Assembly: GCF_020103695.1 (NCBI RefSeq)
Contig: NZ_JAHXBF010000011.1
Coordinates: forward strand, 186,001-250,000
Length of the DNA: 64,000 nucleotides
Source: Hyalangium versicolor
Lineage (GTDB): Bacteria; Myxococcota; Myxococcia; Myxococcales; Myxococcaceae
Direction: 5' to 3'
Part shown: positions 32,526 through 42,048 of the stretch, one piece after another
Position numbering within the stretch: position 1 is the stretch's first letter
Layout: every line of letters begins with the position of its first letter
The notes under the pieces: generated by a model
What the model was told of the DNA's origin: nothing
The model's database searches: none
Seen by the model: only the letters and a program-made list of their open reading frames with translations
Translations under genes and position numbers: made by a program

Positions 32526-33847
32526 CCGAGTCGAGCGCGGTTCCACACGCTGGCGAGCGCCTGGGTGGCAGCGGTGGACAGCTCCAAGAAGTCCGTGCCG
32601 AGCAGTTGCCCCTCTCGCACGGCGACGCGGCCGTTGACGATCGTCCAGGCCACCCGCGAGCGGGCCAGCTGGCCGATCAGATGAGGCGAGTAACCCGTCT
32701 CGGGGTCCGCCGCGGGGACGTGGTCGTACACCACCAGGTCGGCGATGTTGTCCTCCTCCACCCGGCCCGAAGGCGCGCCGAACAGGCGGGTGCACAGCTC
32801 GGCGGGACCGCTCACCAGGAGCTGCGCCAGCGCGCCATCCGGATCCGGCAACCGCCCGGAGCGGGCGCTGCGCATCAACCCCACGAAGGCGGCCAGCACT
32901 TCATCCCAAAGGGTGCCGTGCCCGCTGGTGCCCAGGCCCACCAGGTGGTGCCGGGCGAGGACCGCCTCCAGCGAATCGCCGGTGCGCTCCGAAGTCAGGT
33001 GAGCACGAGGGCTGAGCGCCACGAACGCGCCCGTGGCCGCGAGCCGCTCCGCCTCCTGCGTGTTGATGCTGCGCGCCCGAGCGGCGATGGCCCGAGGCCC
33101 CAGCAGGCCCAGCTCGTCCAACCGGGGAACCACGCGCTTGCCGTGCCGCGAATAGGTGGCGGCGAGATCCTCCTCACCCTCGGCGAGGTGGAAGAGGACA
33201 GGGGCCTCGAGCTCCGCGGAGAGAGTGCTGACCCGGCGCAGGAGGCTGTCCTCACAGGAGTGCGAGGACTGGAAGCCCAGCGCGCCGCGCACCAGCGGGT
33301 GGGAGCGGTAGCGCCGCACGAACTCCGCATTGGCCTCCAGACAGGCCTGGGCGGGAGCATCCCCCGCGAGGCTGTGGGTGATGTGAGCGCTGGCGAACCG
33401 GATGCCGAGCTGCTCCGCCACGCGAGCCTGCACCGAGAGCGCTCCGGCCACATCGGAGGGGGCCTCCAGGTGCTCCACCACCAGGGTGATGCCATCCCTC
33501 AGCGCCCGGGCGAGCGCGAACCGGGTGAGGGCCTCCACCTCGCCCACCGTGAGGAGCGAGGCCACGTGCCTGCGCCGATCCTGGCGGGTGTCCGGCGCCC
33601 TCAAGAGGAAGTTGCCGGTGGAGGGGAGCGTCTGGCCTCCAACGAGGTGGGTATGGCAGTCCACGAGCCCGGGAGCCACGAGGCGGCCCTGGCACGCCAC
33701 CTCCCAGTCTCCGGGGAGAACGGGGACGTCGGCATTCGGGGCGACGCGGCGGATGAACCCGTCCTGCACCACCAGGGCCATGCCGGAGCGAACGCGGCCG
33801 TCCGCTCGGAAGATGGCGCAGTTCTTGAGCAGCAGGCGGCCTTCCAT
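32522..33847 (-). CDS. Amidohydrolase-superfamily protein (SsnA-like) lacking several metal ligands
   Basis: A 441-residue protein of the chlorohydrolase/SsnA type, with a beta-sandwich at both ends round a TIM barrel. The first-strand motif VDCHTHLVGG (H65, H67) and H220 (VLFHLAEGEE) are present. Where active family members have a His after strand six (AAHCVH-like), this protein reads AARARS with R257, and the usual GTDG aspartate is Ser (GTSG, S308). It may therefore be catalytically changed or inactive. Coupled to the downstream methyltransferase gene. Confidence 0.8.
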   Translation of the reverse strand: MEGRLLLKNCAIFRADGRVRSGMALVVQDGFIRRVAPNADVPVLPGDWEVACQGRLVAPGLVDCHTHLVGGQTLPSTGNFLLRAPDTRQDRRRHVASLLTVGEVEALTRFALARALRDGITLVVEHLEAPSDVAGALSVQARVAEQLGIRFASAHITHSLAGDAPAQACLEANAEFVRRYRSHPLVRGALGFQSSHSCEDSLLRRVSTLSAELEAPVLFHLAEGEEDLAATYSRHGKRVVPRLDELGLLGPRAIAARARSINTQEAERLAATGAFVALSPRAHLTSERTGDSLEAVLARHHLVGLGTSGHGTLWDEVLAAFVGLMRSARSGRLPDPDGALAQLLVSGPAELCTRLFGAPSGRVEEDNIADLVVYDHVPAADPETGYSPHLIGQLARSRVAWTIVNGRVAVREGQLLGTDFLELSTAATQALASVWNRARLG

Positions 33848-33934
33848 GCGTTCCCTCTCTTAGCACGAGCAGGAAGTAGCGTCCCCGCCACCGCACGACG
33901 ATGATGCACCCCGCCCCGTCAGCGCTTCAGCACC

Positions 33935-35332
33935 ATGCTCTTCAACACAGTCCTGTTCTGGCTCTTCTTCGCCGCCTTCTTCGTGGCGTTCCACTTCGTC
34001 GCAAGGACTCGTGTGACGAAGCTGTGGCTCGTGGTGGTAGGCAGCCTGCTCTTCTATGGAGCGTGGGATCTGCGCTGCGTGCCGTTGCTGCTGGGCACGG
34101 CGCTACTGGACTTCTGGATCGCCCTGCTCCTGTCCCGCTCCGACGACGAGCGCAAGCGCCGCGCGCTGCTCGCGGTGAGCATCGTGGCCAACCTGGGGGT
34201 GCTGGGCTTCTTCAAGTACGCGCGCTTCTTCGCGGACTCGGCGCACGGCCTGCTCGGGGTGCTGGGGGTGTCGCTGCCGGAGCCCACGTTCTCGCTGCTG
34301 CTGCCGGCGGGCATCTCCTTCTACACGTTCCAGAGCATGAGCTACACCATCGACGTGTACCGCCGGGAGCTCACCGCCCGAGAGAGGCCCGAGGAGTTCC
34401 TGGCGGCGGTGTCCTTCTTCCCGCACCTGGTGGCCGGGCCCATCATCCGCGCCTCGGTGCTGCTGCCGCAGTTCGAGAAGATGGAGGCGCCCCGATGGGA
34501 GCAGGCGCGCCGGGGGTATCTGCTCATCGCCGTGGGCCTCTTCAAGAAGACGGTGGCGGATCTGCTCGCGGCACCATCGGATTCGCTCTTCCAGGCCTCG
34601 GGCGCCAGCAGCGCTCTGGAGGCGTGGACCGGAGCACTGGCCTTCACCGGGCAGATCTACGCGGACTTCTCGGGCTACACGGACATCGCCATCGGCGTGG
34701 CGCTGCTGCTGGGCTTCGTGCTGCCGCCGAACTTCGATCTGCCATACCTGGCCACCTCGCCCATCGACTTCTGGCGCCGCTGGCACCTGTCCCTGTCCAC
34801 CTGGCTGAGGGACTACCTCTACATTCCGCTCGGAGGGAACCGGAACGGCCGCTACCGCAACCTGCTGCTCACCATGCTGCTGGGCGGGCTGTGGCACGGA
34901 GCCAACTGGACCTTCGTCCTCTGGGGCCTGTACCACGGGCTGCTGCTGGTGGCGGCGCACCTGCTGGTGGGGCGCTTCCCCGCCTTGAAGCAGACGCCGT
35001 CGGCCGCGGTGCTCTGGCTGAAGCGGTTGGGCACCTTCTACCTGGTGGTGCTCGGGTGGGTGCTGTTCCGCGCGGAGAACGTATCCTCGGCGCTCCGGGT
35101 GCTGCGAGGCATGCACGCGCCCGCTGAGCCCTCCAGCTTCACATGGCCCGCGGTGCTCAGCCTGCTCTTCGTGCTGATGGGGCTCGTCCTGTGCCATGCG
35201 GCCTCCGCGCTGGCCGAGAAGACCGAGCTGCGCCAGCGCCCCTTCGCCCTGTGGCCCGTGGTGGCCACGTGCCTTGCCGTGGCCATGGCCGTCGGAATGC
35301 CGGGGCACAGCTTCATCTACTTCCAGTTCTGA
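33935..35332 (+). CDS. MBOAT-family membrane O-acyltransferase (AlgI/DltB-like)
   Basis: A 465-residue polytopic protein. Family blocks are LLPAGISFYTFQSMSYTIDV, FFPHLVAGPI, ADFSGYTDIAIG, PIDFWRRWHLSLSTWLRDYLYIPLGG and the catalytic histidine in LLGGLWHGANWTFV. MBOAT proteins of this type move acyl groups across the membrane for O-acylation of exopolysaccharide or cell-wall polymer. The next gene encodes an SGNH-like partner, as for AlgI with AlgJ/X. No good ribosome site precedes the ATG at 33935. Divergent from the amidohydrolase gene with an 87-base gap. Confidence 0.92.
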   Translation: MLFNTVLFWLFFAAFFVAFHFVARTRVTKLWLVVVGSLLFYGAWDLRCVPLLLGTALLDFWIALLLSRSDDERKRRALLAVSIVANLGVLGFFKYARFFADSAHGLLGVLGVSLPEPTFSLLLPAGISFYTFQSMSYTIDVYRRELTARERPEEFLAAVSFFPHLVAGPIIRASVLLPQFEKMEAPRWEQARRGYLLIAVGLFKKTVADLLAAPSDSLFQASGASSALEAWTGALAFTGQIYADFSGYTDIAIGVALLLGFVLPPNFDLPYLATSPIDFWRRWHLSLSTWLRDYLYIPLGGNRNGRYRNLLLTMLLGGLWHGANWTFVLWGLYHGLLLVAAHLLVGRFPALKQTPSAAVLWLKRLGTFYLVVLGWVLFRAENVSSALRVLRGMHAPAEPSSFTWPAVLSLLFVLMGLVLCHAASALAEKTELRQRPFALWPVVATCLAVAMAVGMPGHSFIYFQF

Positions 35333-35341
35333 GCCTGCCCT

Positions 35342-36571
35342 GTGACAACGCCCTCTCCCTCCAACGATCGAATCGCCGCCCGGACGCTCGGGGTGGGGCT
35401 CGTGCTGGTGCTGGCGGCGCTCGGGTTGGCGCGAGGATTCGTCTCGCTCCTGGTGAGCACCTCCGCACCCGAGCTGCGCGGCCAGTACACCGAGGGATCC
35501 ATCCGGCTCTCTGAGTTCCTGGAGGTGCTGCCGGAGATCTCCCGGCGCGAGGACGCAGTGCTCGTCTTCGGCTCGTCCATCATCCAGCACGGCTTCTCTC
35601 CAGAGGCCTTCGAGCAGCGCCTCGGGGCTCCGGTCACCGCGTACAACCTGGGCTTCCCAGGCGTGAATCCGTTGATGCAGGCCCTGCTGGCGCGCAAGGT
35701 GGCGCAGTCCTTCGAGCACACGGGCCGCAAGGCGCGGCTCACGCTGGTGGAGTTCACCCCCTTCCAGGCCACCCTGGCGCGCGGGAAGTCCTCCTGGTAC
35801 CGGGAGCAGTCGGCGGTGAAGAAGGCCCTGCTGGCTGATCCCCCCACGCTCGCTGAGACGGCGCGGAACTCACCCGAGGAGGCCTCGCACGTGGGCGCGC
35901 TGTGGCTGATGGGCGGCATCTCGCCGCTCTCGGTGACATCGCTGCTGGAGACCCGCATCTTCGACGAGCCCTCCCCCTCCTGGTGGCCAGTGCCTCCTCC
36001 CGAGGATCCGAGCGCCGAGCGCAAGGCCTTGGCGGCACGCATCCTCTCGACGAGGGCCGCCATCGAGCACCGCGAGGTGCCCGAGTGGGACCCGGTCCGC
36101 CGAGGCGAGGTGCGCTGGATCTTCGACGAGACGCGCGAGGCCTACCTGGCCTGGGCCCGGCTCCGCAGTGCCCCCGAGTTGTTGAAGGCGGACGTGCAGT
36201 GGCGGGTGAACACGAGCGACATGCTGGAGCTGCGCTTCGACGACGCCCAGGTGACGGGCTTCATCGAGGCCGTGCGGACATTGGCCTCGGTCTCCCAGGA
36301 GACGCGGGTGGTGGTGGGGCCTCGGAACCGGGCCTGGAACCAACCCACCCCCGAGGGCCGGGCTCGCCTGGCTGCTGTCCTGGCGCGCATCAAGCGGGAG
36401 ACGGGGGTGCCGCTGCTGGACCTGTCCGAGAGCCCGGACTTCGTCCCGGAGGACTTCATCGACGTGACGCACTTCAACGAGTCCCACGGCCGGCCCAAGT
36501 TCTCCCGGCGGCTGGCGGAGGCGGTGTCCGACCAGTGGGGGCCGGGCGTGGCAAAGGGCGCGGCTCCCTGA
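35342..36571 (+). CDS. SGNH/DltD-AlgX-like periplasmic acylation partner
   Basis: A 409-residue protein with one N-terminal membrane anchor (TLGVGLVLVLAALGLARGFV) and an extracytoplasmic SGNH-like domain. A GSS motif, probably holding the nucleophile, appears in VLVFGSSIIQHGF; NLGFPGVNP is the second block and a C-terminal FIDVTHFNESHG supplies the Asp/His pair. It should transfer the acyl group handed out by the preceding MBOAT protein. It starts at a GTG nine bases after the MBOAT stop. Confidence 0.82.
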   Translation: MTTPSPSNDRIAARTLGVGLVLVLAALGLARGFVSLLVSTSAPELRGQYTEGSIRLSEFLEVLPEISRREDAVLVFGSSIIQHGFSPEAFEQRLGAPVTAYNLGFPGVNPLMQALLARKVAQSFEHTGRKARLTLVEFTPFQATLARGKSSWYREQSAVKKALLADPPTLAETARNSPEEASHVGALWLMGGISPLSVTSLLETRIFDEPSPSWWPVPPPEDPSAERKALAARILSTRAAIEHREVPEWDPVRRGEVRWIFDETREAYLAWARLRSAPELLKADVQWRVNTSDMLELRFDDAQVTGFIEAVRTLASVSQETRVVVGPRNRAWNQPTPEGRARLAAVLARIKRETGVPLLDLSESPDFVPEDFIDVTHFNESHGRPKFSRRLAEAVSDQWGPGVAKGAAP

Positions 36572-36605
36572 TCGCAGATGCCTCGGGGCGGGTATACTGG
36601 CAGTG

Positions 36606-37847
36606 ATGACCGCGTCGACCCCCACCCTGGCCCATGGGCCCGCCACGTCCCGCTCCGCTCCCGGGAGCCTGCCTTTCCGGGGGATGTGGCTCTTCTCGCC
36701 TCGTGCGGATGCGGCGTTCCTCACGCTGCCCATCCTGCTCACGGTGGGCTCGGCGGTGCTGAGCGCGCTGGTAGGTCTCCGAGCCGCGGACGAGGTGAAC
36801 CGGCTGGCCGTGTGGACAGCGCAGAACATCCTCGGCAACGGCACCCACGTGGTGCTCACCTACCTGCTCTTCGCGGTGCACCGGGACGTGCTCACCTCCG
36901 AGCCAAAGCAGCCGCGCCTCATCCTCGCGGGCACGCTGGGCATGCTCGCGGTGGGCGCGGGGTTCATCGCCACGTACTACGCGAACAAGGACGCCCACGT
37001 GTATCTGGTGGGAGTGCTGTTCAACATCTTCGGGCTGCACCACACGCTGTCGCAGCACAAGGGCTTCTGGGCACTCCACACGCTGCGCGGGCACCAGGCC
37101 GGGCTCGGGCCGGGCAATCCCCGCGAGCGCACGCTGCAGCAGACGTACGTGCCGCTGATGCTCAGCCTCATCCTGATCCGCCTCTTCTTCGTCCCGGACT
37201 CGGCGGCCCCGGGCGCCACGCCGTACCTGGACGTGGGCCAGGGAGCGCTGTTGCCCCATGGCACGCTGGCGCTGATCCTCGCGGTGTGGCTCGGCTTCTT
37301 CGCGCTGCTGTTCCGCACGTTGCTGCGCGCTGGGAACGCCACCGGTCCCAAGGTGCTCTACCTGCTCGCGGTGGCGACGGCCACGGGGCTGACGATCGTC
37401 GCGCCCCTGTGGGGCAACGTGATGCTGCCGGCCATGCACGGGCTCGAGTACTACATGATCACCGCGCGGATGATGGAGCCCCGCGAGGGAGATCCTCCGA
37501 CCCGCCTGGGGCGCGCGTGGATCTGGCCGTTGATGATCCTGTCCATGCTGCCGATGCTGGCGCTGGGCGTCATCCACGGGCTCATCCTCGACGGCGCGGG
37601 CCGAGGCACCCTGGGCACCTCGGATCCCACGGGGAGCGGCTCGCACACGCTGCTGCGCGTGCTCACGTCGCTGAGCCTCGGGGTGGTGCTGGCGCACTAC
37701 TTCTCGGACGCGCTCATCTACCGGTTCCGCATCCCGAGCATCCGGAAGGTGATGCTGCGCCGGCTCGGCTTCGCGCCCCCGGCTGCGCCCGCAAGCGTCC
37801 CCGCTGCCCCCAGCGCCGTGACGCCTCCTGTGGCGAGCGTGGGATAG
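36606..37847 (+). CDS. Polytopic membrane protein, function unknown
   Basis: A protein of about 413 residues with roughly nine hydrophobic segments and histidine-containing loops (FGLHHTLSQHKGFW and MHGLEYYMITARMM). I do not recognise the family; the histidines could bind metal. The C-terminus is Ala/Pro-rich. The ATG at 36606 directly follows an in-frame GTG at 36603. It lies in the MBOAT-YfhO operon, so a role in surface glycan or lipid modification is likely. Confidence 0.72.
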   Translation: MTASTPTLAHGPATSRSAPGSLPFRGMWLFSPRADAAFLTLPILLTVGSAVLSALVGLRAADEVNRLAVWTAQNILGNGTHVVLTYLLFAVHRDVLTSEPKQPRLILAGTLGMLAVGAGFIATYYANKDAHVYLVGVLFNIFGLHHTLSQHKGFWALHTLRGHQAGLGPGNPRERTLQQTYVPLMLSLILIRLFFVPDSAAPGATPYLDVGQGALLPHGTLALILAVWLGFFALLFRTLLRAGNATGPKVLYLLAVATATGLTIVAPLWGNVMLPAMHGLEYYMITARMMEPREGDPPTRLGRAWIWPLMILSMLPMLALGVIHGLILDGAGRGTLGTSDPTGSGSHTLLRVLTSLSLGVVLAHYFSDALIYRFRIPSIRKVMLRRLGFAPPAAPASVPAAPSAVTPPVASVG

Positions 37848-37853
37848 CCGCCT

Positions 37854-39332
37854 GTGAGCCGTCGGGCCCTGCTGCTCCCTGGACCGGCCGCGCTGCTTGC
37901 CCTCTTCTTCGGCGTGCGGCTCGGCCTGTCTCCGCTCAAGCACTACGATCTCTTCTTCCACCTCGCTGGCGGGCGCTACGTGCTGGAGCACGGCTTCCAG
38001 CGAGTGGACCCGTTCAGCGTCACGGGCACCGCGGGCTGGGTGCCTCACGAGTGGGGCTTCGGCGTCCTTTCCGTGCTGCTGGTGAAGCTGCTCGGCGCTG
38101 CGGGCCCGGCGCTGCTCACGGGAGCGCTCGTGGCCGCCAACGTGCTCGTGCTCTGGGCCGTCCTGGGCCGCGCGACGCCTCGCCGGGGCATGCTGGCGCT
38201 CGGGGTGCTGGGGTTGATCCTCGCCGTCCAGTCTCCCACGTGGAGCCAGGAGCGGCCCTTCCACCTGGGACACCTGCTGTTCGCGCTCGCGGTGCTCGGG
38301 GCGCAGGTGTGGCGCGGGGGGAATGATCGGGTGCTGTGGTTCGCGCCCCTGCTGGGTGCAGCATGGGCCAACCTGCACGGAAGCTGGCTGCTGGGTCCAG
38401 CCCTGCTCGGAGCCACGGCGGTGGGCCAGGCGTTGGACGTCCCCGAGCAGCGTCACCGCGCCGTGCGCGCGGTGGTGGCGAGCATCGCCATGTTCCTGGC
38501 CTCGGCGCTGTCGCCCAGCGGTCCGAGCATCTGGATCTACCCACTCCACCACTCGGTGCTGGCCTCCACGCAGAACATCAACGAGTGGGTGCCGTTGGAT
38601 CTCGCGGTGGGATGGAGCTGGGCGTACCTGGCGCTGCTCGGCGTGGCCATCTTCTGCGTGGGGCAGGCGCCCGTGCGGCGAGTCGCCATCCTCCTGCCGG
38701 CCTTGGGACTGGGCCTCGCGGCGTTGAAGGTGCAGCGCCATGCGCCCTTCGGCGCGGTGCTCGTCGGGCTGGCACTGCTGGAACACGCGGCTCCGGTGCG
38801 AGGGCTGGTGTGGCCGGAGTTCGTACGCCGCCCGGCACGGGCCGTGGAAGAGCTCTTCGCGCGATGGAGCGCGGGGGCCGGAGGCGCCATCTGGCCCGCC
38901 CTGGTGCTCGTACTGCTCGCGGGAGCCAGTTGGCGGAACCCGGTGCCAGTGGAGCAGGGAGTGCTGCGCTCGCGCTTTCCGTTGGCCTGCTTCGAGGCAC
39001 TGCGCAAGCTGCCCCCGGGCAAGGTGCTGAATCGCTTCACCATCGGAGGCGCCATCTCGTACTTCGCGGGGACGGACTACAAGGTGTTCATCGACAGCCG
39101 GAACGATCCCTTCCCGCAGGCCATTCACGACGACTACACGCGGATCCTCTGGTCCGAGCCCGGCTGGGAGGAATCGCTCGCCCGGTATGATCCGGACTAC
39201 CTCCTCTGGGACGAGGAGAACCCGGGCAACATCCTCCTCAACCAGCTCCGGCAGCGCGGCGGGTGGCGCGAGGAAGCTCGGGACGGGCAGTACGTCCTCT
39301 GGGCCCGCACCCGCTCCACCTCCTCGAGATGA
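37854..39332 (+). CDS. Polytopic GT-C-like membrane protein with C-terminal soluble domain
   Basis: A 492-residue protein with about eleven hydrophobic segments, an acidic first loop (HYDLFFHLAGGRYVLEHG) and a C-terminal extracytoplasmic domain of about 130 residues containing VFIDSRNDPFPQ. The layout resembles lipid-linked-sugar GT-C glycosyltransferases, but the catalytic motif is not certain. It starts at a GTG six bases after the previous stop and overlaps the YfhO gene by four bases (ATGA). Confidence 0.72.
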   Translation: MSRRALLLPGPAALLALFFGVRLGLSPLKHYDLFFHLAGGRYVLEHGFQRVDPFSVTGTAGWVPHEWGFGVLSVLLVKLLGAAGPALLTGALVAANVLVLWAVLGRATPRRGMLALGVLGLILAVQSPTWSQERPFHLGHLLFALAVLGAQVWRGGNDRVLWFAPLLGAAWANLHGSWLLGPALLGATAVGQALDVPEQRHRAVRAVVASIAMFLASALSPSGPSIWIYPLHHSVLASTQNINEWVPLDLAVGWSWAYLALLGVAIFCVGQAPVRRVAILLPALGLGLAALKVQRHAPFGAVLVGLALLEHAAPVRGLVWPEFVRRPARAVEELFARWSAGAGGAIWPALVLVLLAGASWRNPVPVEQGVLRSRFPLACFEALRKLPPGKVLNRFTIGGAISYFAGTDYKVFIDSRNDPFPQAIHDDYTRILWSEPGWEESLARYDPDYLLWDEENPGNILLNQLRQRGGWREEARDGQYVLWARTRSTSSR

Positions 39333-41566
39333 AACGCTCCACGCGCAACGCGCTCACCGTCGCGGGATTGCTGGCGGTCCTGGCCATCATCTACCGCTCG
39401 GTCTTCTCCGGACAGGTGCTCGCGGGGCGGGATGTGTTCCGCATCTTCTTCCCGGACTCGGCCTTCCTGCTCGAGTCCCTGCGCACGGGCGAGTTGCCCC
39501 TGTGGAACCCGTACCTGCGACTGGGACAGCCGTTCGCGGCCACGCTCTACTCGCAGGTCTTCTATCCGCCGCGCTGGGTGGCGGTGGTGCTCGCCGGGCC
39601 CATCGCCGCGATGACGGTGATGCAGGTGTTCCACTCCGCGGTGGCCGCCGTGGGTGTGTTCCTCCTGGCCCGCCAGCTGCGCCTGTCCTGGGTGGCATCG
39701 CTCGTTTCAGGAGCGGTGTTCGGCGTGTCGCCGATGATGACGGACCTGGGCATCCAGCAGAACGTCGTCGACGCGGCGGCCTGGAGTGGCTTCATCATCG
39801 CCTCGGCTCGTACGGCGGCGATCCAGCCGGGCGCCGCAGCCATGGCACGGCTCGCCGCATTCGCAACCCTGTCCCTGCTGGCCGGCTCGCCGGAGACGAC
39901 TCTCTGGCAGGGAGTGGTGTCGCTCCTGGCCCTGGGGAGCACCGAGCGCCGCGGGGTACGGGCTCCGAATGAACCAGGGGCCACACGCTGGCGAGGCGCG
40001 GCACGGGTGGCAGGCGGGTTGGCACTGGCAGGAGCCCTGGCAGCGCTGGTGCTGCTGCCCGCCGCCGAGTTCGCGATGAACTCGCTGCGCACGCGGACCG
40101 AAGGCTTCGCGAACCAACGTCTGGCATGGTCGGTGTCCTGGCCGCAGTTGCTGTCCATGGTGTGGCCGCTAGCGGACTGGCCGCGCGGCCCCTATTGGGG
40201 CGAGGACCAATGGTTCATCCTCAACCAGTTCCTCGGCTCGGTGGCCTGCGCGCTGGCGGTGGTGGGAGCCCTCGCAGGTCCACGCCGAGCCCGACCCTTC
40301 GCCGCGGGCGCCTTGTTCTTCGCCCTGCTGAGCCTGGGCCGCCACTTCCCTCCAGCCGCGGCGCTGCTGCATGTGCCGCCGTTCTCGCTGTTCCGCTATC
40401 CGGCGAAGTACTTCGTGGGAGCCGCCTTCTGTGTTGCCCTGCTGTCCGGCTTCGGGCTGGAGGCCATGGGCCGACTCTCCCGGCGCATCCGCCCCTCGCT
40501 CCTCCGCGCCGTCGTGGCGTTCGTGGGCATGGGAGTGGCCATCGGCGTGGCGGGGCCCATCGTGCACCGGCTGCCGATGCGCGAGTCCGCCGAGGCCGGT
40601 GTCACCTGGCCCCTGCTCTTCCTGGGGCTGTCCACCGTGTTCCTCTTCATCCTCCGGGACACGTTCGCGCGGCCGAGCCGGGTGCGCCACGCGCTGGCGG
40701 CATTGGCGGTGCTGGAGCTGGTCGCTGCCCACTACCTGCTCACCGTGCCGAAGTACTCGGACCACGAGCCGCTGGAGCGCACCTCGGCGATCCGGCGGCA
40801 GCTTCCCGAGTCCCTCGAAGGGCGCATCAGCGCGGACATCGAGGGCCCGGCGGACCCGACGAAGGTACCCAACGCCGTGTCACGCACCATCGAGCTGAGC
40901 CGGGATCGGCTCATCCCCAACCGCTTCGTCGAGGAGCGGCTGCCCGCCCTGGAGGGCTATGGAGCCCCCGAGCCCGTGCGCAGCGATGTGTTCAACCTCG
41001 CTGGGGAGCGCAGCGTCTATGACTTGACGGGCGTCACCTGGTACGTGCGCAACGGGCCGCCGCCCTACGCGGATCTGGAACTGCTCCAGACGCTCGAGGA
41101 TGGCACAACGCTCTCGCGTTCGAAGACAGCCCTGCCTCGCGCCTTCCTCGTACAGAAGGCCCAGGTGACTCCAGACGCGGACGCGCTGAAAGCAGTGCTC
41201 GATCCGGCCCAGCCCTTCCGGCACACCGCCTACATTGCCACAGGAGAGGCCCTGGATCGCCCTGCCTGCGGAGGCAGCGCTCGCATCGTGGACTCGGGGG
41301 CAAGACGCCTGGAGCTCGAAGTGAACGCCTGTGACGAGAGCTACCTCGTGGTCAGCGACACCCACTATCCGGGTTGGCGCGCGACCCTCGACGGAGCCGC
41401 CACGGATATCCACCGCGCCGACTTCGCACTGCGCGCCGTGCGTGTCCCCACCGGCCCCCACCGTGTTCGCTTCGAGTACGCACCCCTGAGCTTCCGAGTG
41501 GGGCTCACGGTGTCCCTTCTTGCCCTGGCCGGACTCGTTGCCGCCCTCTTCTTCCGACGAAAATAA
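39329..41566 (+). CDS. YfhO-family membrane protein
   Basis: A 745-residue protein with about twelve membrane helices. The N-terminus (GRDVFRIFFPDSAFLLESLR, then GELPLWNPYLRLGQPFAATL) and the C-terminal beta-rich domain (SYLVVSDTHYPGWRATLDG and GPHRVRFEYAPLSFRVG) are typical of YfhO proteins, which are linked to glycosylation of lipoteichoic acid or glycolipids. I chose the ATG at 39329, overlapping the preceding stop. It is the last gene of the MBOAT operon. Confidence 0.88.
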   Translation: MKRSTRNALTVAGLLAVLAIIYRSVFSGQVLAGRDVFRIFFPDSAFLLESLRTGELPLWNPYLRLGQPFAATLYSQVFYPPRWVAVVLAGPIAAMTVMQVFHSAVAAVGVFLLARQLRLSWVASLVSGAVFGVSPMMTDLGIQQNVVDAAAWSGFIIASARTAAIQPGAAAMARLAAFATLSLLAGSPETTLWQGVVSLLALGSTERRGVRAPNEPGATRWRGAARVAGGLALAGALAALVLLPAAEFAMNSLRTRTEGFANQRLAWSVSWPQLLSMVWPLADWPRGPYWGEDQWFILNQFLGSVACALAVVGALAGPRRARPFAAGALFFALLSLGRHFPPAAALLHVPPFSLFRYPAKYFVGAAFCVALLSGFGLEAMGRLSRRIRPSLLRAVVAFVGMGVAIGVAGPIVHRLPMRESAEAGVTWPLLFLGLSTVFLFILRDTFARPSRVRHALAALAVLELVAAHYLLTVPKYSDHEPLERTSAIRRQLPESLEGRISADIEGPADPTKVPNAVSRTIELSRDRLIPNRFVEERLPALEGYGAPEPVRSDVFNLAGERSVYDLTGVTWYVRNGPPPYADLELLQTLEDGTTLSRSKTALPRAFLVQKAQVTPDADALKAVLDPAQPFRHTAYIATGEALDRPACGGSARIVDSGARRLELEVNACDESYLVVSDTHYPGWRATLDGAATDIHRADFALRAVRVPTGPHRVRFEYAPLSFRVGLTVSLLALAGLVAALFFRRK

Positions 41567-41661
41567 AAAAATACCGAAAAATCCGGAGATCCAGCCAGCC
41601 CAGCAAATCCCAAAGAACGGTCGGGACCGCGCTTCCTCACAAAGGTCCTGAGGAGATTGAG

Positions 41662-41994
41662 ATGAAGGCGATCGCGAAGCTGGGATTGTTGGTGTGCGGA
41701 ATCACGCTCGGCACGGCATGTGGCCCGGAAATGCAAGGTGAGGAAGGGCAACCCGCCGAGGCATCTGAGCAGATGTCGCCGAAGCTCAAGGAGCTGATGC
41801 AGGGCGTCAATGGCAATGGCCAGTGTTGCATGGCTTGGTGCCGGACGGACGGGACCTACTACCACTACGGCAGCAGGGCCGTGACCCAGAACTGCACCTC
41901 ATGGGTGCAGACGGTCTGCTCCAACCGCGGGCTCGTCTTCGTCGACGCCTACTGGGGCAGCTGCAACGAGGGCGGCGTCTACTGGCTGAGCTGA
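41662..41994 (+). CDS. Small Cys-rich lipoprotein
   Basis: A 110-residue protein with an N-terminal lipoprotein signal (LGLLVCGITLGTACG; lipidated Cys near residue 20). A short Glu/Gln/Pro-rich spacer precedes a compact domain of about 60 residues with six cysteines (QCCMAWC, NCTSW, TVCSN, GSCNE) and many aromatics. That pattern suggests three disulfides. I do not recognise a family. GAGGAG lies just before the ATG. It is preceded by an unusually AT-rich 95-base gap after the YfhO gene, so it is probably separately transcribed. Confidence 0.75.
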   Translation: MKAIAKLGLLVCGITLGTACGPEMQGEEGQPAEASEQMSPKLKELMQGVNGNGQCCMAWCRTDGTYYHYGSRAVTQNCTSWVQTVCSNRGLVFVDAYWGSCNEGGVYWLS

Positions 41995-42048
41995 GCCCCT
42001 AGTCCACTCCCCGTGGACCCGGTGAGCGCGCGCTGCTAGAGGCGGCGC

